The notes: generated by a model from the letters alone, not told the origin. A DNA stretch of 64,000 nt from Candidatus Heimdallarchaeota archaeon (GCA_030149205.1 JASBSB010000001.1:1-64000), one strand, 5' to 3'. Counted from the stretch's first letter, positions 55,183 to 64,000 are shown. A program made the numbers and translations.

Positions 55183-56238
55183 CTAGAAAATTTCATCTAA
55201 AGGTTTATTTGATGGCTTAATCATTGCCAGATTTTCAATGGTTTGTTCTTCAAGCAAAAACAGGGCAAATTGAATTTTTTGGTCCCATTCTTCTGTTAAT
55301 CCCTGAGAGGCTTTATCTAGAGCATCCATTAACGCCCATTGTGATATAAAAAATGCTAATGGATAACCACTGGGATAAAGATGTTCGAACTTAGTTTCTG
55401 AGAGTTGAAAGAATTTTTGACTGTAACCAGTTAAAAATTCAGCAATGTTTTTTGCAGTAATTTGAATATCAGAGGTAGATGCAAATTCAATAAAGAGTTC
55501 TTGCCCAAAAAATGTGCCAATATCCTCCATTCTATCAAAATTTCCTGCACTCATGAATTCAGGGTCAATAATCCACATTTTCTCTATTTGTTCATGTTTA
55601 CTAAGATTCACCATGACATTACTTTGATGAAAATCAGAAAATGCGTCACATCCCTCATTTTTCTTGCCTATGTAACGTAGGGCTTTTCCCAAACCTGTTG
55701 ATATTGCAGGTTCGTGACCTGAAGCAGCAAAATTCTTTCCAATTATCCTTGAAAAATTTTTGTAAAGGTCTCTATCCACTGTTTTTAAGGAACCACCGTG
55801 GATTATAGCCAGCAACATTCCAGCCAACATATATTTCTTTGGGACGGGTGGACTTTCATCAAAGTTAACCCCATTGATCCCCTGATAGACCATTATGGGA
55901 GGGTTGTAAGTAGTTGAATAAATGACCTTTGGAATACCAAATTCTGGGTGGGTTAAAAATCTATTCTCTAAAAGCACTGCGTTTTTTAATTCCTTTAATA
56001 CCGATACTTTATCTTCTGCAATTTTAATTGCTATAAACACTGGAAACTGATTCTTTTTTGTCTCTACAGTAACATTTGTTAAATAAACAGTTCCACTGGC
56101 ACCGGTTTTTTCTTTGACTTGTGAAATTTTAATGTTTACAATTTTCGAATTGTCATCGAAGTGAAGGAGAGCTTGCTCCCTGTAATAGAATTTGAATGTG
56201 TCTACCAGTTCAATCAGGAAGTTGTCCTCTATTTGCAT
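55183..56238 (-). CDS. APH-fold kinase, methylthioribose-kinase-like
   Basis: A 351-residue protein of the aminoglycoside phosphotransferase/kinase fold. The catalytic loop is FSDFHQSNVMVN followed by WIIDPEFMSAGNFDRMEDIG, close in form to methylthioribose kinase (IDPEF). The N-lobe has FPVFIAIKIAEDKVSVLKEL with a candidate ATP-binding Lys. No signal peptide. The usual HGD of the family reads FSD, so either a variant catalytic base or a non-kinase role is possible. First gene upstream of the ATPase on this strand. Confidence 0.7.
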   Translation of the reverse strand: MQIEDNFLIELVDTFKFYYREQALLHFDDNSKIVNIKISQVKEKTGASGTVYLTNVTVETKKNQFPVFIAIKIAEDKVSVLKELKNAVLLENRFLTHPEFGIPKVIYSTTYNPPIMVYQGINGVNFDESPPVPKKYMLAGMLLAIIHGGSLKTVDRDLYKNFSRIIGKNFAASGHEPAISTGLGKALRYIGKKNEGCDAFSDFHQSNVMVNLSKHEQIEKMWIIDPEFMSAGNFDRMEDIGTFFGQELFIEFASTSDIQITAKNIAEFLTGYSQKFFQLSETKFEHLYPSGYPLAFFISQWALMDALDKASQGLTEEWDQKIQFALFLLEEQTIENLAMIKPSNKPLDEIF

Positions 56239-56457
56239 TCCTTAAGTTCTAAATACCTATGATGTTTTAAAGTAATCTCCAAGTATTTGATTTATCTTGA
56301 ATTATTTTGAATTTATTATTTACACAAATAAAGTTTGATTAGGACGTACATTTTCAATTAAGCAGATGAGATAGAAATCCGATTAAACTTAAATTTTTGA
56401 GATTAGAGTTTAACATCCCTTCGTTTCAAATAACATAAATTTTAATTTAGCCTTGGA

Positions 56458-56475
56458 TTGACCTTAATAGGTCAA
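56458..56475 (+). promoter_or_regulatory. Inverted repeat before acylphosphatase start
   Basis: TTGACCT and AGGTCAA form a perfect 7-bp inverted repeat around TAAT, ending five nt before the ATG at 56481. It could be an operator over the start region or a hairpin hiding the AGGT ribosome-binding bases. A TATA-like sequence lies about 25 nt further upstream. Confidence 0.4.
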
Positions 56476-56480
56476 GATTT

Positions 56481-56750
56481 ATGAAAGCTGTCAGAGTAAT
56501 CGTAACTGGAAGAGTTCAAGGGGTATTTTTCCGTGGAAGTTGTAAGAGAGAAGCGAATAAATTGCATATAGTAGGTTGGGTGACAAACAAGCCCGATGGA
56601 ACCGTAGAGGCTATGTTTCAAGGTGATGACAAAGACGTTGACAAAATGGTTGAATGGTCAAAACATGGCCCTTCTATGGCAAAGGTAAACCATATCCTCA
56701 TTGAACCAGTATCCCCAGATTCTAAAGTAGATAAATTTAATATTGTCTGA
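56481..56750 (+). CDS. acyP: Acylphosphatase
   Basis: An 89-residue protein with the full acylphosphatase signature: VTGRVQGVFFRGSCKREA (phosphate-binding loop with Arg) and GWVTNKPDGTVEAMFQG (catalytic Asn). It hydrolyses acyl phosphates such as 1,3-bisphosphoglycerate; its role in the cell is uncertain. It is followed after 56 nt by the phosphohexomutase gene on the same strand. Confidence 0.93.
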   Translation: MKAVRVIVTGRVQGVFFRGSCKREANKLHIVGWVTNKPDGTVEAMFQGDDKDVDKMVEWSKHGPSMAKVNHILIEPVSPDSKVDKFNIV

Positions 56751-56806
56751 ATAAGATACAGGTAAATTAAACAAATTATTAATACTAGAAGCCACCTCGG
56801 GTAATC

Positions 56807-58171
56807 ATGAGTATAGAACATATTTTTAGAGCTTACGACATCAGAGGGATCTATCCAACTGATTTAAATTCTGGAATTATGCAAAAAATTGGTTCAGCTT
56901 TTGCCACCTTTTTAAAAAGGAAGGGAATAAAAGCTGTTGCTGTTGGTGGAGATATCCGAGGGACAACAGTTGAACTCAAGAATGCACTGATATTTGGAAT
57001 CCAAAAAGTTGGCTTAAAGGTTCATAGAGTTCAAACCAGTCCACTAGGCCTGGCTTTATTTGAGGCGTTTGATCATAAGTTAGGTGCGTCAGCCTTTGTT
57101 ACCGCATCTCATCTTCCACCAGAGTGGAATGGTGTAAAATTTTACTGGGGAGAAGGGGTTGGGTTTTCACCTGAAGAAAATGATGAGGTTCACACGTTAT
57201 TCTCAGACGAAAAATTTGATTTCTCAGAAAATCTTGGTGAGATAGAAGATGTTGACACTTATGAAAAGTATTTACTCTATTTGAAGTCAAAATTTCATTT
57301 TTCTAAGAGGTTCAACATAGCGGTGGACTGTGGAAACGGAGCAACTGCAGTTGTAATGCCTAATCTCTTTCAAGACCTTGATCTCAAGGTAAATTCGATC
57401 TTTGATGTACCTGATCCAACTTTCCCTAACAGACCCTCAGAGCCAAATGAAAAAACCTTACACTCACTTTCTGAATTTGTGTCAAAGGGAGAATACGACT
57501 TTGGAGCTGGATTTGATGGTGACGGTGATAGGTGTGTTTTTACCGATCAAAATGGAAAAGTCATCCCCTCAGAAAATGCAGGGCTAATAATTGGAAAATA
57601 TCTATTGAATAAATCAACAGGCAATTCAGTCATAATTAATGAAGAATGTTCGAAAATGATTGAAGATGAATTTTTAAAATTAGGTGCTCAAACAAAAAGA
57701 ATTAGGGTAGGACACTCATTTCTTTCTTTAGAAGCCAAAGATACAAAAGCAATTTGGGGGATAGAAGCAAGTGGACACGCTATTGCTCCTGAGATTTTTC
57801 TTTTTGATGATGCTTTGATTTTACCCTTACTGATGGCTAAAGCATTAGAATTTTTTGGGAAAGATTTAGCTACTTTAAACGAATCTATTCCATTTGTCTA
57901 TAAAAAACGTTATGACTTGAAATGTCCAGACGATGTAAAATTCAGGGTTGTCGACGAGGTGAAATCTACCTTTGAAAGAATGGATGGTGAAATTTCTGTT
58001 CTAGACGGAGTTGCACTTAATTTCCCCAAGGGAAGAGTCTTAGTTCGAGTATCTAACACTAGTCCAAAGGTGAGAGTAACTATTGAATCTTCTGAAGAGA
58101 GTGAATATCTACACCTTGAGAGTACTTATCTACCTATTGTAGAACAAATAATTTATACTGTTGGTGAATAG
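56807..58171 (+). CDS. Phosphomannomutase/phosphoglucomutase
   Basis: A 454-residue alpha-D-phosphohexomutase. The order of motifs is canonical: FRAYDIRGIYP, the phosphoserine loop TASHLPPEWNGVKFYW (usual form TASHNP), the metal loop GFDGDGDRCVF, the sugar-binding IEASGHAIAP and the C-terminal phosphate site RVLVRVSNTSPKVRV. It supplies mannose-1-P or glucose-1-P for the nucleotide sugars used by the glycosyltransferase and dehydrogenase genes downstream. Substrate preference cannot be read from sequence alone. Confidence 0.92.
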   Translation: MSIEHIFRAYDIRGIYPTDLNSGIMQKIGSAFATFLKRKGIKAVAVGGDIRGTTVELKNALIFGIQKVGLKVHRVQTSPLGLALFEAFDHKLGASAFVTASHLPPEWNGVKFYWGEGVGFSPEENDEVHTLFSDEKFDFSENLGEIEDVDTYEKYLLYLKSKFHFSKRFNIAVDCGNGATAVVMPNLFQDLDLKVNSIFDVPDPTFPNRPSEPNEKTLHSLSEFVSKGEYDFGAGFDGDGDRCVFTDQNGKVIPSENAGLIIGKYLLNKSTGNSVIINEECSKMIEDEFLKLGAQTKRIRVGHSFLSLEAKDTKAIWGIEASGHAIAPEIFLFDDALILPLLMAKALEFFGKDLATLNESIPFVYKKRYDLKCPDDVKFRVVDEVKSTFERMDGEISVLDGVALNFPKGRVLVRVSNTSPKVRVTIESSEESEYLHLESTYLPIVEQIIYTVGE

Positions 58172-58230
58172 CTGATTTAAATTTTAGAAAACTCGATAGT
58201 AACTCTAAGTATCCCATTTAGTTTTTAGCT

Positions 58231-59532
58231 TCAAAATATTTGGACAGAATAAGGTAATCCCCATTTACTTTGAAAGATTAACCAGAATGATAGCAATTGG
58301 AATATCAAACTTGTCAATATAGAAATTCCAAAAGCTATCGGATATCTCTGTTGGTTCTTTGATGTTATTTTTGACTGACCAACACCGAGCGTAAATACAA
58401 AAAAGAAGAAACTAAGAAACATCGGAATTGAGACTAGGAATAGAAAGTTTAGAGAAGAGATCTGTCTGGCTGCAAATTCACTGCTATCTGGTGTAAATCC
58501 AACAAAGACTTGATATTGATACCCAGCGATGACTTGGGCAGGTATAAGAACCAACATTGAGACACTACTTATAATCATAGTTGATTTCAAGAATTCTTTG
58601 CTTAAATTACCAGTCACAAGTCCGACGACTAATGGTTGAATCAAAAGCCAACTTAACAGTACACTTAGGTACATCAGACTAACCCCAGTCCAAATTTGAC
58701 CATGACCTACTGAAGCATCAACTGCTTGCTCCGATGAGACACTGATAACCTGAAAGTTCAAAAAATAAAAGAACCCTCTTCCATAACGAATTACTGAGTA
58801 CAGCAGAGTTGCAATTAGTGGAACACTCAATAGAAACCAACCGGGAAGAATCTCTGCATAACCCCCTCTAGTTGGCCTAAAAATAAAATCTTCAATAAAC
58901 CTTAGGAGTTTGTCAACTGTCCCAATTTTCTGTATCAAATAATAAGTAATTAAAGCAGGAACTATTAGCATTGCTGCAATGATGAGTCCAGTAATAACCA
59001 GTGTGACAGGGTTTGCAAGATTAAGCAATAATGGAGACAAAATAAATTGATCTGAGTTTATGAGGATCAAGGGGTAATAAAATGATGAGAATAACATAGC
59101 TAAGAATGGTATGCTAAGTTTAACTAGGTTAGGCTTCTTTTCAACTGTGTTATACCATATCCTTTCATTGACAATATCATCGAGAACTGGTTCAAAATCA
59201 GAGAGGATTTGCCCATCTATGGGTTTGTTTTCATATTTTGTCTGGAAGCTATTAATAATATCATTTAATAGCTCTTGAGCATCATCCTCATCCATTCGTT
59301 TATCAATTGTCAAAACAAAGAGAAGACTCTCTTGTCTTTCCTTAAATATGGTTCGAACTTCCTGCAAATCTAAGTTCTCTATTTTCTCACCTTCTGTCTC
59401 AGTGGTCATAGAATAAATTGCACTGATCAAACCTGCAGTTAAGGATACATCAGTCTCGACATTTTTTTTCCCATATTCTTTTGAAAAGTAAATGGTACCA
59501 TAAGTGGTCATGACAATGAGAGTCTTAATCAT
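58231..59532 (-). CDS. Longin-like domain fused to multi-pass membrane protein
   Basis: A 433-residue protein. Residues 1-110 form a cytosolic domain with the strand-strand-helix-strand-strand-helix order of longin folds: IKTLIVMTTYGTIYFSKEYG, SLTAGLISAIYSMTTETEG, LLFVLTIDKRM and AQELLNDIINSFQTKYE. About eight membrane helices follow from residue 138 to the end. Longin domains at N-termini of membrane proteins recall SNARE- or trafficking-related proteins of eukaryotes and many Asgard archaea. Function unknown. Its gene is upstream of tRNA-Lys and is monocistronic. Confidence 0.6.
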   Translation of the reverse strand: MIKTLIVMTTYGTIYFSKEYGKKNVETDVSLTAGLISAIYSMTTETEGEKIENLDLQEVRTIFKERQESLLFVLTIDKRMDEDDAQELLNDIINSFQTKYENKPIDGQILSDFEPVLDDIVNERIWYNTVEKKPNLVKLSIPFLAMLFSSFYYPLILINSDQFILSPLLLNLANPVTLVITGLIIAAMLIVPALITYYLIQKIGTVDKLLRFIEDFIFRPTRGGYAEILPGWFLLSVPLIATLLYSVIRYGRGFFYFLNFQVISVSSEQAVDASVGHGQIWTGVSLMYLSVLLSWLLIQPLVVGLVTGNLSKEFLKSTMIISSVSMLVLIPAQVIAGYQYQVFVGFTPDSSEFAARQISSLNFLFLVSIPMFLSFFFFVFTLGVGQSKITSKNQQRYPIAFGISILTSLIFQLLSFWLIFQSKWGLPYSVQIF

Positions 59533-59647
59533 AGATTTTATTTTGATGAAACCTATTTAAAACAATTGCCAGACATTAGAATTAAATCTTAGAAATAGTC
59601 GAATTTGAGATGAATATTAGTTTTTTTATTTAAACATGATTCAAAAA

Positions 59648-59735
59648 TGAGCTAGAAGGGATTCGAACCCTTGACCTTCGGGTATCTTTAAATGTTTAAA
59701 AGCCCGCTGCTCTAGCCAAGCTGAGCTACTAGCCC
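59648..59735 (-). tRNA. tRNA-Lys(UUU) with 13-nt intron
   Basis: The minus strand gives a complete tRNA: acceptor GGGCTAG pairs with CTAGCTC (one G-U), D stem GCTC/GAGC, T arm AAGGG-TTCGAAT-CCCTT and discriminator A. The anticodon loop starts CTTTTA, so the anticodon is UUU (Lys). Eighty-eight nt are 13 more than a standard tRNA, and the extra bases lie after position 37, the canonical archaeal intron site; CTTT and AAAG around it can form the central helix of a bulge-helix-bulge. The CCA end is not encoded. TATA-like CTATAATG lies about 18 nt upstream. Confidence 0.93.
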
Positions 59736-59901
59736 TTGAATTCACATTATAGTGAAATGGACAAATTTTCTTTAGTAAGTTGTCTCTTAAACATTTTTAT
59801 GTTTACGTCTGTAATTCAGGTTCTTTTTGAGAAGAGTTGTATGTAGATTGACCTTTATTATAACATAAACATTTAATGTAATTTTGAATAGAGAATCTTA
59901 G

Positions 59902-61086
59902 ATGTTTGATAATCGGGTTAATCCTTCAAATTTAGAGAGTATATTTAGAGGGGCGATTAGACCAATTAAAGACATAGATTACATACCTAGTTCTGAAGCT
60001 TGTAAAAGAATCAGTGTAGACACCCTTCGTACCAAATATCCACTCCCTGAATTTGATTTTTCTCAGGTAGATGGTTATGCTTTGGGGTCTCATAGAAAGG
60101 AGTTCAATCTTATTGGTGAGGTAAAAATCGGAGAGCAAAATACCAGAACCTTAAAGGATAACGAATGTCAATGGGTACCAACTGGAGCTATGATTCCAAA
60201 AAACACATACGCAATGGTTAAAGTTGAAAATACAGAAGTTAAAGGACATACAGTTAGGTTAATTAAAGAGGTAATTGAGGGCCAGGAGATTGTCCGAGCA
60301 GGATCTGATTTCAAAGATGGTGAAATTATTGTTGAAGAAGGAAGTTTAATTTCAGAAACAAAAGTTGCGCTGCTTTCAGCGTTCGGTTTTTCATCAATCC
60401 GTGTTTTCAAAAAACCTCGTATAACTATCTTTGTAACTGGTCATGAAATTAAAAAAGTAGGTCAAAAAAAAGAAATCACAGAAGTTTATGATTCGATTTC
60501 CCCCTTGCTTAGTGTTTATGTTCAATTACTGGGTGGACAGGTAATAGACATTACATATGTTGATGAAACTGTAGAAGACCTTAGAGCTAAGTTTGCAACA
60601 TCTCTCCATTCAAGTGATTTAATTATAACAATTGGCGGCACATCAATGGGAAAGCAAGATAATGTAAAAAAGACAGTTGAATTGATTGGAGAAACAATAT
60701 TTCATGGAATTTCTCTACGACCGGGGAAACCGCTTTATTTTGGTAAAATAGAATTAACACCAGTTATTGGATTTCCAGGATTTTTTGGTTCGAGTATCAT
60801 TATGGCTAATTTTGTTCTTCCAACCCTCTTTAAAGTATTAACAGGAGTTTCAACTACGATTCCAAAAATTCAGTCTGTAGAATTAAGTAATGAAATCAAG
60901 AGCTACCAAGGTTTCGAAAGATTAATTCCAGGAACAATCAGAAGTGGAGTATTTGTCCCAACCTTTAGTACTTCATCATCGATTCGATCCATATCAGAAG
61001 CCACAGGGTTTGTTCATGTGAAACAGATAGATGGTTCACGAATACCTAAGGGTGGTTACCTAAAATTTACAGAATTCCTGTCTTAA
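59902..61086 (+). CDS. moeA: Molybdopterin molybdotransferase MoeA
   Basis: A 394-residue protein that inserts molybdate or tungstate into molybdopterin. Motifs: FDFSQVDGYAL near the start, VPTGAMIPKNTYAMVKVENT, IFVTGHEIKKVGQ, DLIITIGGTSMGKQDN (MPT-binding loop) and FHGISLRPGKPLYFG with VIGFPGFFGSSI. The C-terminal domain IV is present. ATG 59902 is the first in frame, with TATA-like ATTTAATG about 28 nt upstream. No other molybdenum cofactor gene is in the window. Confidence 0.94.
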   Translation: MFDNRVNPSNLESIFRGAIRPIKDIDYIPSSEACKRISVDTLRTKYPLPEFDFSQVDGYALGSHRKEFNLIGEVKIGEQNTRTLKDNECQWVPTGAMIPKNTYAMVKVENTEVKGHTVRLIKEVIEGQEIVRAGSDFKDGEIIVEEGSLISETKVALLSAFGFSSIRVFKKPRITIFVTGHEIKKVGQKKEITEVYDSISPLLSVYVQLLGGQVIDITYVDETVEDLRAKFATSLHSSDLIITIGGTSMGKQDNVKKTVELIGETIFHGISLRPGKPLYFGKIELTPVIGFPGFFGSSIIMANFVLPTLFKVLTGVSTTIPKIQSVELSNEIKSYQGFERLIPGTIRSGVFVPTFSTSSSIRSISEATGFVHVKQIDGSRIPKGGYLKFTEFLS

Positions 61087-61114
61087 CGGTTAACCAGTGT
61101 TTGATTCAAAGAAT

Positions 61115-61462
61115 CTAAAGCTCAGAAGTTCTGGTCATATCACCTATTCTGTTAGAAGGGTATAACCTTTCTGTGGTGTTCATCTCACGAAATCCAAGAT
61201 ATTTACATTTTTCGCGTACCTTTAACATGAATCTAACCATAGTATGCAAATCACCTAATTCATACACACCAGATTTTAAATCTGCGTAGGTATCGAAGCT
61301 GACACCATTTTTATCTAATATTAGAGTAAAGACAACCTGATATCTTTTCATGACAACTCTTCGATATTCCTCAGTCGATTGATCTGACACAAATTTCACA
61401 TTTAGCTCATGGAATTCGTCAATCACTTTCTCAAATTTCTCTCTCAGGGTTTTTTCAATCAC
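61115..61462 (-). CDS. Small hypothetical protein
   Basis: A 115-residue soluble, charged protein convergent with moeA. It is mainly helical at the N-terminus (LREKFEKVIDEFHELNVKFV) with a later strand-helix part (YELGDLHTMVRFMLKVREKC). Start GTG 61462. No motif recognised. Confidence 0.6.
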   Translation of the reverse strand: MIEKTLREKFEKVIDEFHELNVKFVSDQSTEEYRRVVMKRYQVVFTLILDKNGVSFDTYADLKSGVYELGDLHTMVRFMLKVREKCKYLGFREMNTTERLYPSNRIGDMTRTSEL

Positions 61463-61583
61463 TCATTTCAACACCTCACTCAAATTTAAAAAGTCTTCAG
61501 AAGATGTTATTCATTCTGTAAACTAAGTTGTTGAGTATCGTTCTTCATTACAAAATATTTAAGCTTACAAAAGATTGATATTC

Positions 61584-62279
61584 GTGGAACTTCATTCTTC
61601 TGTCACTATCATCATCCCGACACTAAATGAGGAAGAAAATATTGAAATTTTGTTAGACAGACTTGTAAAATTATATCCCAAAATTAATATCCTTGTTGTC
61701 GATGATGGTTCTTCTGATAACACACAACAAGTTGTCAAAGAAAAATCAAAAGTAAATGATAGCATCAGGTTGATTGACAGAAGTAACAAGGAGGAGAAGG
61801 GATTAACAATTTCAATCCGGGATGGAATTTTAAATGTTGATACTAAATGGTTTATGAATATGGATGGTGATTTACAACATCCCCCAGAATCAATAAAAAT
61901 CGCCTTAGGGTGTATTTCTAATGATCCCGAGGTTATAATTGGCAGAAGAGACCATGTTGAGAATTGGCCTTTCACAAGGAAACTAATTTCATGGGGCGCT
62001 CAAACCTTAGGAAGAGTATCTTTGTTTTTACGAAGAAAACCAATACCCAAAGACATAATGTCAGGTTATTTTGGTGGTAAAACCCAGTTTTACAAAGAAC
62101 TGCTAAAAGATGACTCTTTCTTAGAGAAAGGTGGATACAAATTTTTATTTGATATGCTAAAAATTATCGATAAGAATACAAAAGTCTGTGAATTTGGTTA
62201 TATCTTTAAAAATCGAGCGCATGGTAGTTCAAAAATTGGCAAAAAACAGATCTTAGCTTTTGCCAAGTCATTATTTTAA
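61584..62279 (+). CDS. GT2 glycosyltransferase, dolichol-phosphate-mannose-synthase-like
   Basis: A 231-residue catalytic GT-A domain. VTIIIPTLNEEENIEILLDR, VVDDGSSDNTQQV and FMNMDGDLQHPPESI (the D-x-D equivalent) are followed by IIGRRDHVENWPFTRKLISW and DIMSGYFGGKTQFYK, the pattern of polyprenol-phosphate mannosyl/glucosyl transferases. No C-terminal membrane helices are seen, as in the soluble DPM1 class. GTG 61584 lies about 25 nt after TATA-like AAAATATAAG; TTG 61575 is also in frame. Likely loads sugars onto dolichol for N-glycans or surface polymers. Confidence 0.88.
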   Translation: MELHSSVTIIIPTLNEEENIEILLDRLVKLYPKINILVVDDGSSDNTQQVVKEKSKVNDSIRLIDRSNKEEKGLTISIRDGILNVDTKWFMNMDGDLQHPPESIKIALGCISNDPEVIIGRRDHVENWPFTRKLISWGAQTLGRVSLFLRRKPIPKDIMSGYFGGKTQFYKELLKDDSFLEKGGYKFLFDMLKIIDKNTKVCEFGYIFKNRAHGSSKIGKKQILAFAKSLF

Positions 62280-62312
62280 AGTTGTATGCAATATTTCCTT
62301 ATGATCAACAGA

Positions 62313-63686
62313 CTATAGAATTTTAAGAGACTTCAATTTACCAATTCTTCCTGGTTGTATTAAAAAGAAGTCTCTTGTAAGAGCAGGGTCAATTACATAT
62401 CTACCATCATAAATGATTTTATTGGAAAACAACCTATAATCTACCTCACCGAACTCTTTATGGTCAGTAACAATAATAATTATGCTAGCCCAATCCAATG
62501 CTTGTTCAAGTTCATTAGGTTCAAAAGCAGTATTTGAACCAAAAATATTCTCAATTTCTTTCATTGTATACAATGGATCAATTATTTTAACAGACAAGGG
62601 CTTGAGCTCTTTCACCTTTGGAATAATGCGAAGCGTTGGAGATAATCTATGCTCCTTAACCCCACCACGATATGCTAACCCCATTATCAGTACGTTTCGT
62701 TTCCAGTTTGGAGTAACCTCTGTAATCCTCTCAATAGCATAGTTCACCATATAATCATTAGCTTTTCTTCCATCTGAAAACAGCATCGGTTCAAAACCAT
62801 GATTGAGCCCCTCCTTGATTACAAAATGAGGATAGACTGGAATACAATGTCCACCCACCCCTATTCCTGGTCTGTGAATATGTGAGAATGGCTCAGTATT
62901 AGCGACATCAATAACCTCTAAGATATCGATATCAATTTTATCAGCTAAAACCGCCAGTTGATTTGCAATCGCAATATTCGCATCTCTATAAGCTCCCTTG
63001 AAGGTTTTTATTGCTTCAGCTGTAGTTGGATCAGATACAAGGATAACCCCCTTCTTCGAAACTATTTCATATAATAATTTAGCTGCCACACCTGATTTCT
63101 GAGTTTGAGGCCCAATAATTTTTGGATAATTTTGTTCGATATCCCTTATTGCTCTCCCTGAATAAGTTCTTTCAGGAGCAAATACAATCCCAAAATCATC
63201 ATCGAGTTTTTTACCTTGTTTTTCAATTCTTGGTACTATAACCTTACTGGTTGTAGTGGGAGGTAAAGTCGTTTCCTGAATGAATACAATCCCTGGAGGT
63301 GCATTTTTAACCAAGGAATCATAGGTTTTAAGCAGTCCATCTAATTCAGCATTGCCTTGATCATCTACTAAAACAGGAATGATAATAAGCACAAAATTTG
63401 ATCCATCCAAAGCCTCCTTAGGATCAATATAAGCTTTGAACATTCCATTTTTGACTGCCTTTCCAAGTCTTTCCAGCACTTCAGGTTCAGCAATAGTTGT
63501 ATTTCCCTGATTTAATTCAGAAATAATCTTTTCAGAAATATCCAGTCCTTTTACTTTAAACCCTGCATTCGTAAAAACCATTGCGATGGGTAGCCCCATT
63601 TTACCAAGACCCACAACAGTCAACTGAATCTCTCTATTTTGAATTTTCTCTGTTAGTTCCAAGGGATTCAATTTTAAGATGTTCAT
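62313..63686 (-). CDS. Nucleotide-sugar dehydrogenase (UDP-ManNAc or UDP-glucose type)
   Basis: A 457-residue NAD-dependent dehydrogenase that oxidises a UDP- or GDP-sugar to the uronic acid. The Rossmann motif is VVGLGKMGLPIAMVFTNAGF; the catalytic Cys is in GVGGHCIPVYPHF; the Lys of the active site lies in TAEAIKTFKGAYRDANIAIA. The GGHCIPVYPHF form is common in UDP-N-acetylmannosamine dehydrogenases (WecC type), but the substrate is not certain. Convergent with the GT2 gene. Belongs to the surface sugar block. Confidence 0.88.
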   Translation of the reverse strand: MNILKLNPLELTEKIQNREIQLTVVGLGKMGLPIAMVFTNAGFKVKGLDISEKIISELNQGNTTIAEPEVLERLGKAVKNGMFKAYIDPKEALDGSNFVLIIIPVLVDDQGNAELDGLLKTYDSLVKNAPPGIVFIQETTLPPTTTSKVIVPRIEKQGKKLDDDFGIVFAPERTYSGRAIRDIEQNYPKIIGPQTQKSGVAAKLLYEIVSKKGVILVSDPTTAEAIKTFKGAYRDANIAIANQLAVLADKIDIDILEVIDVANTEPFSHIHRPGIGVGGHCIPVYPHFVIKEGLNHGFEPMLFSDGRKANDYMVNYAIERITEVTPNWKRNVLIMGLAYRGGVKEHRLSPTLRIIPKVKELKPLSVKIIDPLYTMKEIENIFGSNTAFEPNELEQALDWASIIIIVTDHKEFGEVDYRLFSNKIIYDGRYVIDPALTRDFFLIQPGRIGKLKSLKIL

Positions 63687-63808
63687 GATGTTAGGACTAT
63701 CGTATAAATTTAAAATATTCCAAATAAACTATTCTCATTAATTTATTTAGGATACCAAACTGAATAAATTTAACAGCAATGTTATAACTATAATTTGGAA
63801 ATTTTCAT

Positions 63809-64000
63809 ATGGATAATATTAATGTCGTTGCTGTGATCCCTGCTCGAAACGAGGAGGAAAACATCGGGAAACTTTTGTCAGATCTCGAAGAACAGTCATT
63901 AAAACCAGTAAAAGTTTTTATTACCGATGACGGTTCAACTGACAAGACTGCAGAAATTTGTGAATCTTTTCCCTTTGTAGTTCTATCTCGAAGAGTAGAC
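63809..64000 (+). CDS. GT2 glycosyltransferase, cut by window end
   Basis: An open frame from ATG 63809 to the edge encodes the start of a GT2 enzyme: VVAVIPARNEEENIGKLLSD then VKVFITDDGSTDKTAEIC, with the first nucleotide-binding Asp pair present. Only 64 residues are visible, so substrate and membrane features cannot be judged. It continues the sugar block and is divergent from the dehydrogenase gene. Confidence 0.85.
   Translation, partial: MDNINVVAVIPARNEEENIGKLLSDLEEQSLKPVKVFITDDGSTDKTAEICESFPFVVLSRRVD

Overview
The window reads as AT-rich archaeal chromosome, most plausibly from an Asgard archaeon of the Heimdallarchaeia type (inference; no 16S or ribosomal protein is present to prove it). 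Archaeal signs are TATA boxes about 25 nt upstream of start codons (leaderless genes), a tRNA-Lys with an intron after position 37, AMP phosphorylase, 2-phosphoglycerate kinase, a COG2150-type ACT regulator and an archaeal Tad-like pilus locus. Eukaryote-like signs are a complete JAMM metalloprotease with a membrane anchor, a three-helix protein resembling EMC6, a prenylcysteine-oxidase-like flavoenzyme, and three multi-pass membrane proteins carrying longin/roadblock-like domains.

Layout. 22-2444: CRISPR array of 37 repeats, transcribed leftwards, with its leader at 2445-2693. 2694-11449: complete type I-B cas operon in transcription order cas6-cas8b-cas7-cas5-cas3-cas4-cas1-cas2; cas2 has no ATG, GTG or TTG start. 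11.7-15.3 kb: two unrecognised proteins with helix-turn-helix-like segments, a 45-residue membrane peptide and a structured RNA element. 15.4-24 kb: a membrane/lipid/surface block with a giant FG-GAP surface protein, a UbiA prenyltransferase, two paralogous multi-pass proteins and the prenylcysteine-oxidase-like enzyme. 24.8-35.4 kb: aromatic amino acid block trpD-C-F-B-A, then an ACT regulator on the other strand, then tyrA-ask-trpE-trpG. 35.5 kb: a second, strongly folded candidate small RNA. 35.7-45.8 kb: a nuclease-fold protein, AMP phosphorylase, a 1037-residue surface protein, a PfkB kinase, HisRS, small membrane proteins. 45.9-55.1 kb: a Tad-like pilus locus (three pilin-like proteins, coiled coil, two T2SF membrane proteins, an ATPase) interspersed with two 2-phosphoglycerate kinase paralogs and the JAMM protein. 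55.2-64 kb: APH-fold kinase, acylphosphatase, phosphohexomutase, longin-like membrane protein, tRNA-Lys, MoeA, and sugar/glycosylation genes running off the right edge.

How the parts work together. The cas operon and array form a self-contained adaptive immune locus. The aromatic block carries all seven trp activities as separate genes plus chorismate mutase-prephenate dehydrogenase; aspartate kinase fits if this organism makes dehydroquinate from aspartate semialdehyde, as many archaea do. Phosphohexomutase, nucleotide-sugar dehydrogenase and GT2 enzymes would supply surface polysaccharide or N-glycan for the large secreted proteins and pili. Domain calls come from reading motifs in translations without database searches, so remote-fold assignments (longin, fascin-like, EMC6, prenylcysteine oxidase) are hypotheses.
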